DNA from: Atrina japonica
Lineage: Eukaryota > Mollusca > Bivalvia > Pterioida > Pinnidae
DNA: 64,000 bases
Reading direction: 5' to 3'
NCBI GenBank assembly: GCA_030159075.1
Contig: BROG01000139.1
Coordinates: 1,267,951 to 1,331,950 of the forward strand
A program made the translations under genes and the position numbers. Shown piece after piece: positions 1-11,000 of the stretch. Each line of letters begins with the position of its first letter. Positions within the stretch are counted from its first letter, which is position 1. Below the pieces are notes generated by a model. The model had not been told where the DNA came from. It ran no database searches and saw nothing but the letters and a program-made list of their open reading frames with translations.

Positions 1-640
1 GTAAATATGTATCATATCAATAAATTGGATAAATTTTACATTTCAGTTCCCATGTGAGTTACAGTAAGGAGTGAAATTTCTCCTAAATATTTGTTTATAT
101 CAATTTATACATAAATTCTGAAAAAATGTAAATGCAATCTGTCACACCACTGAAGTACATTGTATTCATTGACTCGTAATACAAACACAAACTCTCAGGA
201 TATATTACATATTCATATACAGATATATATTTAAAATTACAATAACTTCGATTTTAAAAATCTCTCGGATTTAATTCATGAAGGTTATAAAAATCATACA
301 ACCATGGCAACGAGACCACTTCTTATGTCGTGGAAGAACTGAACTGTAATACTGGACTTATTGCAAAATATCTAACCAACTAACCAACTAAATCGTTATA
401 GATATGGCACAGAAACTCAGACTACAATCTGATTTACTAAACCATTTTAAAGACCTAAAATCTTCTGAAGCGAACTTTAAAATATTTTATTCAAATTATA
501 TATTAAAAATTCTAAATATTTAAAATGTTATATTAAGGTTCCTGATAAATCCGGGAATGGGAGTTTATTTGCACCCTAGCTCCCTCAGATAAAGCACAAA
601 TTTGTTCAAACAGCAATTTCTGCACCAATTATCCTTTGTT
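1..640. other. AT-rich sequence, no gene recognised
   Basis: Non-coding sequence downstream of DENND2 with no convincing open frame, RNA gene or repeat family. Confidence 0.6.
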
Positions 641-644
641 ATAT

Positions 645-1170
645 ACTGGGGAACCTGTCTTGAGATATCACCTGTCTTTTGAGACCACTCTCACGAAAGG
701 CCACCTGTCTTTTGAGACCACTCATGAAAGGCCAGCTGTCTTTTGAGACCACTCTCATGAAAGGCCAGCTGTCTTTTGAGACCACTCTCATGAAAGGCCA
801 GCTGTCTTTTGAGACCACTCTCATGAAAGGCCACCTGTCTTTTGAGACCACTCTCATGAAAGGCCACCTGTCTTTTGAGACCACTCTCATGAAAGGCCAG
901 CTGTCTTTTGAGACCACTCTCATGAAAGGCCACCTATCTTTTGAGACCACTCTGATGAAAGGCCACCTGTCTTTTGAGACCACTCTCATGAAAGGCCACC
1001 TGTCTTTTGAGACCACTCTCATGAAAGGCCACCTGTCTTTTAAAACTACATTCTGAAAACCACTTGGCTAATTAATCCTTCAAATAAAACCTCTTTTGAG
1101 TGATCATCTGTCTTGACAGACCACATTTCAGTGGTAGATGGGGTGGTCTCTCAAGACAGGTTACATTGTA
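645..1170. mobile_element. TIR element carrying an internal minisatellite
   Basis: The left end has AACCTGTCTTGAGA and the right end the inverted TCTCAAGACAGGTTA. The same end sequence occurs at 25809-25832 and near 59936, so this is a family. Its middle is filled by the 33-bp array at 660-1050. Confidence 0.55.
660..1050. repeat. 33-bp minisatellite, about 11-12 copies
   Basis: The unit is close to CACCTGTCTTTTGAGACCAC plus TCTCATGAAAGGC. Because 33 is a multiple of 3, both strands show long open frames with an 11-residue period (for example LSFETTLMKGH); these are not genes. Confidence 0.9.
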
Positions 1171-2130
1171 ATAGTTTACAGTCAGGAGAATACAGTCAGA
1201 GTTACAAAATCTTAAAACTTTTGACATTCTGGTTATGGGTTAACATGAAGAGTTGTCAACCCTTACCAAACATCACCATTACCTCCCTTGAATGTATATA
1301 TCTTCATGTTGACCCAATACTAGGGCAATAATTTGTTTATCACACCAAGTTCAAGAATCCTTCAATTTTTTATGGCTATGAATGATATCAATAGAAGTGG
1401 TTTCCAAAAAAGAGTTAACATCAAACATCAATCAGCTAAAGCTAAAGCCTCAAAACATACTGTAGAAAAGAACCATAACTCTTCATGAGTTTCAAACAGG
1501 AGAGACAAATTGCTTTCTGGGTAAATAGGGAATAGTAAAAAACATTTTTTTACCTGAATATTTTATGGAAAAAAAAACCCCATATACATGCATGTACTTT
1601 GTTAACAATAAATAATTTTAATGATGAAAAAACAATCTTAATATTTTAAGCTATTTCTGTAAAAAAAAAGGTGAAATCTTTGTCACATACATGCTTGATA
1701 AGAGAATCCTGGCAAGGTACCCTGTGCTCATTTCAATTACACATGGAGCAATTAACTGTTTCCATGGTAAATCTTTGGTTGAGCATTATGGAAACAGTTG
1801 ACAATGATTTTTACTGCAATAGATTATCAGGTAATCTATATCCCTTAATAACAAGTACTGAATAACAGTTCACAGCTAGAAATAATTCAGAATACACAAT
1901 ATCTTTAACATTTGTTTGAGAAAGACACAGTACTCGTCAAAACATACCAGTATCCTTTTCTCCCACCTTGGACAGGTGTATCTGCCATTTTGCCAGAATT
2001 TCTCTGTCCACATTGTATGGTATAGACAAGCTACACACCCTTTAATGTCAAAATATTAATTGTATAATGTAGCATCTCTTAGTGATGAATATATAGAGTG
2101 TTGAAGTTGCATCAGGTTTTATTTATGTAC
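1171..2130. other. Non-coding flank, nothing recognised
   Basis: AT-rich sequence with only short chance open frames. Confidence 0.55.
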
Positions 2131-2134
2131 ATAA

Positions 2135-2345
2135 ACATGTGTTGAATCATGGGAGAAAAATAATCAAACGTGTGTGTTGAGTGCAATGGCAAAATCTCAA
2201 CCCTTGTGGTAAGAATATGAAAGTTCCAATCCTTGGGAAACCCTAAGATTGGATAACCACATTCCTTCCACTCATTTGGAGATTTCCTTATCCACTCCAC
2301 ACACCCATGTTTGATTATTTTTTTCCCATGATTCAACACGTTTTT
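2135..2345. mobile_element. Foldback MITE
   Basis: The ends are long inverted repeats: TTGAATCATGGGAGAAAAAT at the left and TTTTTCCCATGATTCAAC at the right. Related copies lie at 2463-2625 and 38753-38912, sharing ATAATCAAA and GGGTGTGTTGAGT. Confidence 0.65.
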
Positions 2346-2462
2346 TCCCTTAGGGAAAATGATGGCTGACATGTGCCATGACATCATGGACACACTATCA
2401 GACTGAAATGTAAACAAAATTTGACTCTGCTGTCAGTTAAGCTGTCTTCTGAAGATACTGAA

Positions 2463-2625
2463 GTGTGGGAGAAAAATAATCAAAAATGGGTGTGTTGAGT
2501 ATACAGAGAAAACTCAAGCCTCTTGGTTAGAGTCCAGAGGTCCAGTCCTCCGGAAAGCCTCACACTGGACAATAAGACTCTGAACACTGGAGGTTTTCTT
2601 GTCCACTCATCATAACCATGTGAAA
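2463..2625. mobile_element. Foldback MITE, related to 2135-2345
   Basis: It begins GGGAGAAAAATAATCAAAAA and GGGTGTGTTGAG, then folds on a TCCAG...CTGGA-type centre. Its right end is diverged. Confidence 0.45.
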
Positions 2626-2863
2626 TTCCATAAGCTATCGGTTGCTAGGATAACCATGGTAACCACTTGTTTATTTACAGTTATAGTATATAAACACAAC
2701 ATTCATAGTCAGGGATTCATTTAAAGTGAACAGTAGGAAGAATTCGGGGAAATGTATCAACTCATGTAACACTTTAACAACTAAGAACAGATGCAAAATT
2801 TTTGAAAAATCAAACAATCAGTTGTAGTATGACAATTTACATCCAGTGACTCGGTTTAGAAAA

Positions 2864-2868
<5 letters not shown>

Positions 2869-2897
<29 letters not shown>
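2869..2897. repeat. (CT)n microsatellite
   Basis: A run of CT dinucleotides. Confidence 0.95.
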
Positions 2898-4160
2898 ATA
2901 AAATATATGAAGTATCACTTGAACATTTGTTCATTAAGTACATAAAATGTATTTCTGATCATAATATTTCATGATATAATATCTGTCTGTTAAAAACAAG
3001 TGTTTATCAACAACTCAAGTTAGATAACTCTGTAGTGAATACTCGTCAAAATTATGTCCTGATTATACTCACAGAGGTTTTAAGTACATAAAAATAAAAC
3101 ACATCCATAACCAATGAAAATAAATTGTTTTCAAAAGACATGATACAAATCAATGCATTTTACAGCACTAAAAATATAATCCTGGATTTCTGTACAACCA
3201 TCTGTTAACTCAACTTTACCCACTAAAGACACATTTGGACAGGCCTAATTCATTGGTTTACAGAAGAGTCCATTGTCTTGCTGGGGTTGATGAGTTAATA
3301 TATTTATCATTTCAAATTTGTGTGATCTGTGATATCACAGTCAATTGACCAATGAAAGGCATTTATTTTTTTTAAAATCTTTTAACCCCTATTAATCTTA
3401 ATGGTATAATCTTTTCTATTGTAAACATCTAGTTCATTACGGTTTGTAGGGTTAATGGACAAAAAAATAATAAAAACCAAAAGAAACATGCAGTGCAAAG
3501 CATGAAAACGTTAGGTCTGTAAAATAAGGGGAGGGACTTAGATACATAAAATTTTACTGAAATATGAAAGTTGTAGCTCGGAGTACTGTTTAAAATGTAT
3601 TTACTTCTTAATGAAAAAAAGAAAACTAGAAAAGATTCAGACATAAAAACAACCCGCTTAAACTGTATAATACAACTCTTATTGTATGTGGAGTATTTTA
3701 AATGTTAATATCGTTGATAAACGCACACATGTATTTAACCCGTTCACCCCTAAAAGCACAATTGGTCTGGTCTAACTCACTGATTTTACAGAAGAGTCTT
3801 TTTTGCTGATGATTTAAGTTCAAATTTAGTGGAATTTTTTTTTTTTATTAGGAAAGGACAAAAATAATGTTTGATTACAAATGATTTAAAAAAAAAATGC
3901 AAAAAGCGAAGTGAAATTTAAAAAAAAATTCCTTAAAACCATGTGCATGCTGTATTTTCTGTATTCATCACAAAAATCTTAAAATGTCAAAGACGAACTC
4001 AAAGACAATCTTAAAGGTGCCAGTTCACAGAATTTCAGTAAATTTGCTTTACATATTTTTATAAATATTTCTGTAAAGAAAACATATTCCTTGCATTGTA
4101 TATAAAATTGTACATCGGATTAAACCACGCAAGGAATAAAAAAAAACATTGTATACCAAT
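2898..4160. other. DENND2 3' flank with scattered short repeats
   Basis: No gene is seen. Two fragments (about 3215-3290 and 3735-3805) share the interspersed motif CACCCCT...ACACATTTGG...GATTTACAGA, also found at 12570-12650, 35400 and 61970. The stretch may include distal 3'UTR of DENND2. Confidence 0.45.
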
Positions 4161-4162
4161 TT

Positions 4163-4305
4163 ACTCAATCTTAAATTTGCCCTTAATCACCATACTTTCA
4201 TGGTTAACATGCATTTCTGTGCTACAATCATTTAGCATGAGAATTTCGCCTATGGGCGAAAATGGTAAAAATTAAACGTGAGCGAAACTTTCCAGATATA
4301 CAGCA
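4163..4305. mobile_element. Partial MITE copy (one TIR end)
   Basis: It contains CCCTTAATCACCATA...GGGCGAAAATGG...GCGAAACTTTCCAGATATAC, the right half of the element complete at 36621-37035. Confidence 0.5.
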
Positions 4306-4911
4306 AAAAGTCAAAGATTTCGAGTTCTTCTAATCTTTGTAGACAAAATGTCAAGATATAGGCTCTTAGCTATGTTTATACATTGTTTTGTGTCCATAAT
4401 ATCGTGTTCACCTGATCAGGTAACTATCATAAACATAAGTTATAATACACATATGTAACTTTTGGACGTCACTATATGACAATCAGAGACGAGCTCCCTT
4501 AAGGTGCACGTTACATTGTTCCTAACTTTATTGCACTCATTGACCTTAATTTCTACAGCAAGGTCATGCTCATTTTAAATTTAAAAATCTATACATATTC
4601 CAATGCAAGTACAGATGAATCACCATCAAATTTTGGCTTTATTTAACACTTTATCAGACAAATGTGGCACTTACTGTTAACACGAAAAATTTAAGATCTG
4701 TTTCATGTAAAACAAAACACCTACACTTGAATGCAAACGAGATCTTGCGAACAAAAATGTCACATGACATACACAGACTGTTTAAAAATCTGTCTGAACA
4801 ACAAGGTCATCTCTGGATACTTATCTGATTAACTTTACCTCATCAATATGTAAATATCTGAAGAAAATGGAAAAAAGGCTTTAATCCAAATTTCTCTTCT
4901 TCTAAAAGATA
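4306..4911 (-). other. Presumed DENND2 3'UTR/proximal flank
   Basis: The stretch immediately follows the DENND2 stop on the minus strand. It is AT-rich, with several possible AATAAA-type signals on the minus strand; which one is used cannot be told. Confidence 0.4.
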
Positions 4912-5012
4912 TCACATGTTCAGTAATTTCATCAGACCTTTGTTTTTCTTCAGCTTCTTTGTGTCACCTGATATTTCTTCTCGATATTCCATTATCCGTT
5001 GGTTGAAAATTT
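4912..5012 (-). CDS. DENND2: DENND2 coding exon 15: C-terminal tail and stop
   Basis: A terminal 101-nt coding segment, phase 1 in, reading [20 protein letters not shown] and then [12 protein letters not shown] before TGA at 4914-4912. The pattern of a LFE/Q-R...EY.EE helix followed by a basic tail resembles the C-termini of DENND2 proteins. The acceptor is CATATTTCAG. A diverged TIR element (5050-5266) sits immediately upstream of the acceptor region. Confidence 0.87.
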
Positions 5013-8000
5013 CTGAAATATGCAAAAAATGGAGAAAAAAAACCTTTAAACCTTGAAATTTTCGCCTCAGGTTATTTTTGCCCCTTTAACAACAGAACAT
5101 ATTCGCCCCATTTTAAGTTCGCCCTAAATCACCATAGTCACATAGATGCAATAAATGTCCATGTATAAATCATTTAGCTTGAAAATTTCACCTTCCAATT
5201 AAATTTGCCCTCTTATTTCAGGGCGAAAATGGTGACAATAAATAACATGAACGAAATTTTCAAGGTGAACAGAAGTAAAAAGTAGTGCTTCAATTACTGT
5301 ATAGCTGCTTAATTTAATGGGGAGAAAATTTCGCACTTTTCTGAAAGGAACTTATTCATGGGTAATAAATTTTGCACAAGATTAGTTATGAATTGTCTAT
5401 CTGGTATTTAAGAAGTGTAAGGTTTTATATTCATGGGTATTTAATGCTGCGGTATTTTATTTGACCGCGAATATAGTGAAATTAAATACCCCGCAAATAA
5501 AAGCAACTATACAGTAAATATTTCACAGACTAATGAAGTAAATGTAATGGATCAAGAGGCTCTCACATTTACACAGTAAAGATTTCACTACCAGCGAGTG
5601 AAAATGTCACAACAGCAGGTTAAGATTTCACTACCAGCGAGCGAAAATGTCACAACAGCAGGTTAAGATTTCACTACCAGCGAGCGTACAGCGTACCTAC
5701 TGTTTTGGAGTTTTTCCTGTTTGTTTGGGGTTTTGCTATCTGCTCTGTACATGCCTACTGTTTTGGAGTTTTTCCTGTTTGTTTGGGGTTTTGCTATCTG
5801 CTCTGTACATGCCTATTGTTTTGGAGTTTTTCCTGTTTGTTTCAGGTTTTCTATCTACTCTGTACATGCCTAATGTTTTGGAGTTTTTCCTGTTTGTTTG
5901 GGGTTTTGCTATCTGCTCTGTACATGCCTACTGTTTTGGAGTTTTTCCTGTTTGTTTGGGGTTTTGCTATCTGCTCTGTACATGCCTACTGTTTTGGAGT
6001 TTTTCCTGTTTGTTTCAGGTTTTCTATCTACTCTGTAGATGCCTACTGTTTTGGAGTTTTTCCTGTTTGTTTGGGGTTTTGCTATCTGCGCTGTACATGC
6101 CCACTGTTTTGGAGTTTTTCCTGTTTGTTTCGAGTTTTGCTATCTGCTCTGTACATGCCTACTGTTTTGGAGTTTTTCCTGTTTGTTTCAGGTTTTCTAT
6201 CTACTCTGTAGATGCCTACTGTTTTGGAGTTTTTCCTGTTTGTTTGGGGTTTTCTATCTGCTCTGTACATACCTACTGTTTTGGAGTTTTTCCTGTTTGT
6301 TTGGGGTTTTGCTATCTGCTCTGTACATGCCTACTGTTTTGGATTTTTTCCTGTTTGTTTGGGGATTTGCTATCTGCTCTGTACATACCTACTGTTTTGG
6401 AGTTTTTCCTGTTTGTTTGGGTTTTTTATCTACTCTGTCATAAACACTTTAAACCATTGTACATACCTATTGTTTTGTAGTTTTTCCTGTTTGTTTTTGG
6501 GGTTTTTATCTGCCTAGTACATACCTACTGTTTTGGAGTTTTTCTATCTGCTCTGTACATGCCTACTGTTTTAGAATTTGTCCTGTTTGTTTGGGGTTTT
6601 TCTATTTGCTCTATACATATGCATTGCTTTGGAATTAATCCTGTTTGTTTTAGGGTTTTTCTATCTGCTCTGCACATGCCTATTGCTTTGGAGTTTTTCT
6701 TATTTGTTTTGGAGTTTTTCCTGTTTGTTTGGGGGGGTGGGTTTCTATTTGCTCAGTACATACCTATTGTTTTGGATTTTTTCTTGCTTGTTTTGAGTTT
6801 TCCCATCTGCTCTGTACATGCTTACTGTTTTGGAGTTTTTCCCGTTTGTTTTAAGTTTTTCTATATGCTCTGTACATACCTATTCTTTTAGGAGTTATTC
6901 CTGTTTGTTTTGGGTTTTTCTATATGCCCTATACATACCTTTTGTTTTGGAGTTTTTCCTGTTTGTTTTGGGGTTTTTCCTGTTTGTTTTGGGGTTTTTC
7001 CTGTTTGTTTTGGGGTTTTTCTATTTGCTCTATACATATGTACTGCTTTTGAGTTTTTCCCAATTCTTTGGGGGGGGGGGGGGTTCTATCTGCTCTGCAC
7101 ATGCCTATTGTTTTGGAGTTCTTCCTGTTTGTTTTGGGTTTTTCTATTTGCTCAGTACATACCTATTGTTTTGGATTTTTTCTTGCTTGTTTTGAGTTTT
7201 CCTATCTGCTCTGTACATGCTTATTGTTTTGGAGTTTTTCCCGTTTGTTTTAAGTTTTTCTATATGCTCTGTACATACCTATTCTTTTAGGAGTTATTCC
7301 TGTTTGTTTTGGGTTTTTCTATATGCCCTATACATACCTTTTGTTTTGGAGTTTTTCCTGTTTGTTTTGGGGTTTTTCCTGTTTGTTTTGGGGTTTTTCT
7401 ATTTGCTCTATACATATGTACTGCTTTTGAGTTTTTCCCAATTCTTTGGGGGGGGGGGGGTTCTATCTGCTCTGCACATGCCTATTGTTTTGGAGTTCTT
7501 CCTGTTTGTTTTGGGTTTTTCTATTTGCTCAGTACATACCTATTGTTTTGGATTTTTTCTTGCTTGTTTTGAGTTTTCCTATCTGCTCTGTACATGCTTA
7601 CTGTTTTGGAGTTTTTCCCGTTTGTTTTAAGTTTTTCTATATGCTCTGTACATACCTATTCTTTTAGGAGTTATTCCTGTTTGTTTGGGGTTTTTCTATA
7701 TATCCTATACATACCTATGGTTTTGGAGTTTTTCTTGTTTGTTTTGGGGTTTTTGCTATCTGCTCTGTACATACCTATTGTTTTGGAGTTTTTCCTGTTT
7801 GTTTTGGGTTTTTCTATCTGCTCCGTCACAAACACTTCAAACATTTGGGTCTCTGTAAACCATTGTAGAAACTGTCGAATACTGTCTGACTGTGCATCAA
7901 GAATGAAACTCTCTTTCTGAAACCAGAGAATAAGATAATGTTAAACCATATACTGACCCTGTAAAATATTGATCACCTTTGTTAAATTACAAAACATTGA

Positions 8001-11000
8001 TCGTAAAACTTAAATCCATATCAACATTATAGATGGAGTTTAAATCTCATTCAAGGAGGGGGGGGGGTTTAAAAATTTCATACTGACTAAAGGGACTGGT
8101 GTTTGAGATAGGATGAAAATAGGCCTTTTCATGTTAACTGCGGTCCTGTAACTTTGGGACAGCAAAATGATACAGATTCCTACAAAAACATAAATGTTGT
8201 CATAGTAACCCATTGTTTCCTGATGTCATTTTCCCGGGAATCTGTATCATTTTGCCATCCAACGTTACATGACCGAAGTTATCATGAAAAGTTCTATTTC
8301 CACCATTGCCTTTATTTTTATTGGTGCTTTATGTAACAAATATTCAGTTATGTGGAGGCAGCCACTTTTTAATGGTAGAGGCAGGAACCTAATAGCAATG
8401 TATCGGGGTAGAAACCACCCGCCTTCCGCAAGTAGACTGGCAAACTTTCTAACAAATCAGCTTGAGTTCCACAGGGGTTGAAACCTGTACTGACAAGACC
8501 TAAAAGACTTCATGGTTTAAAGCACAATGCTCTAACAACTCGGCCACGGAGGCTCCCCACCCTCCCCTCTCAGAAATGTTATAATTATACACTAGCATCA
8601 AGGACACTTTACATAGGACATTTTCATATGAAGTTATAAATCATAGGGGCAACAGAAGAAACTTAAAAAAAAAACTTTGACTTGGATATATTATAGAGAG
8701 ATGGAAACCAGGGGCCTGTTTTACGAAAGGTCCTAAGAACTAAATCCTAACTTTTAGTCCTAATTACCATGGCAACACATTGCTGATTAGGACTAAGACT
8801 TAGGATTTAGGACTTAAAACTTTTTGTAAAACGAGCCCCAGCATTTTGAGCAAATTTACATTGAACTCTCTCTAGAAATAATGGTTCTCACTCATATTCT
8901 TAACGATAAATCATGGTAAAAAATGAATACTGTCTGCAGCTAAATAAAATGAAAATCTTTCCATCTAGCACACAACTCACCACAAACACATTTTGTCCAT
9001 CTTGTTGAACGGAAATGTGGTCACCATAGTGACCGACAGTCTCTACAAACATGCGTAGGAATGATTCTGTTATCATCATATTCTGCGTCATTCTGGCATC
9101 TGAAATCAATAACAATCAAAATGTTCTGTGAATTTCTGAAAGTGAAAAGTTAACAAGTTCAGAGACTTAAAAAGCATTTTTAAATATTTTACCAACAGAA
9201 CTTCAAAAACAAAGTTAGGATGAATCTTATATGACACTCACAGAATTTATAAAGGAACTTACCTCTGAAATGTGGTCTCTTAAAAGAAGTTTTTTTAAAA
9301 AGGAATATTTAACCAATTATTTTTCAGAATGTGATTTCAGAATTTTCATCACAAAAGTTCAACTTTCTGTTTAAATTAATGAATTTTCAAATTTCTAATT
9401 CTGAAAACTGATTCAAAAATATATAATAAAACTATATCCAATTCTCTGTTTAACTGAACATCCTACTGAAATGCGATAAGAAATGGCTTCACAATATTTT
9501 TTCAAAAAAATGTGGTTTTATATGAAATATATAGTAAAAAATGATAATGTCTATATACTTTTGGCAGTGACTGTAGATCTAGACCAACCTGTTTTTTACA
9601 TTGACTGTCTACTTTTTCTCATATTTTATGCATCTTTTCATCCAAAATTCACACTTATTCTCAATTCACACGGTAAGTTTTTGACCAAATTCACACTTTG
9701 TTCATCATATGTTTAGCATTTTTACCTCATGTTAAAAAATGCATATGGAGTCTGACCACTGGAAACAATGGTGACTTGACTGCAGTGTTTTTACACACGG
9801 GGAAGGCCAATACTTGGAAGTTGTTTTAAGTACATTACAATATTTTCCCAGTGTTCCAAAATTAGAAGGATCAGTGTTCAGTCATTATTTTCGACTCGAA
9901 AATAAAAGGAATCTGGGATGGATTGATTTTGAATAGCATTTTACGCCACACTCAACAATTTTTCAGTTCTATGGCGGCAGTCAATTTTTAATTGTGCAGT
10001 AGAGAACCCACTTACAATGTACCCAGGAATAAACCACCAGCATTCCACAAGTAAACTGTCAAACTTTCTCACAAAAATCAGTTTAGGTTCCAGCGGGACT
10101 CAAACCTGCGCTGACAGGATTGTTGTTGTTAATGTTGTATTGTTGTTTAACGTCCCACTCAAGAATCTTTCATTCATATGGAGACATCACCAAATGCCGG
10201 TGAAGGGCTTCAAATTTTTGCCCATGATCCGCACTTACGGCCATTGAGCAGTGAGGGTTCTTTAACGTGCCGACACCTACTGTGACATGAGACCTTGCTG
10301 ACAGGAAGGGAGAGACTTCATTGTTTATGTCATTTTTCGAGTGCCATGCTCTAATCACTCAGCCAAGGAGGCCCCCTGGACTGGTCATTAATAGGATCCA
10401 GATCTGAGAATAGCCCTGTTGTCTGCATCCCATATGCTTCTAATTTTTGCCTCTATCAAGGAGCCCTGGGCATCACTGGTTGAGAATAATTTGAAGGACT
10501 TCTGCAGTAGTATTACCTCCAATTGCTGTATTTTATCAGACAATCATTTGAAAAAACAACATAAAGATTTAATAAAAATTTAATTACCTATAACAAATTC
10601 ATAGAGTTGGTCAAAATTGCAAAAAGTTCAAACTGTATGTCACAGAGTATTTAATTTGGGTAAAACTAAATTATTAGATCCACCTAAATTTTAAATACAG
10701 TAAAAGTCATTGTCTGTATATATGGGGTATTGTCCACCCAAAGGGACATGAGGAAAGTGTGAGTGATTGATAGTACCTTTTTATGTGGTCAGGTGATAGG
10801 TCCCTTCTACACAGGTGTAATAGATAGTTGAAGTATGCAGTCAAGGGACTTTTCACAAAAAATCTGGCCTTTTATAGACAGGTGATCCTATTAAAATATA
10901 GAGTGATCGGCGTATTTTACGGTACAGCTTATAGGAGTGTTTTACTGTAGTTGTAAATAGTCATTGTATTGTACGTATTCTGTTTATTGTCGGTGCGTGT

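Noticed and set aside
639..1056. 125-127-codon frames on both strands
   Set aside because: The 33-bp repeat unit is a multiple of three and lacks stops on either strand; no start context or unique sequence.
5647..7920. Many long plus-strand frames (up to 277 codons) rich in Phe/Leu/Cys, looking like membrane proteins
   Set aside because: They follow the 58-bp repeat in all three frames, have no unique sequence, and lie antisense to a DENND2 intron.
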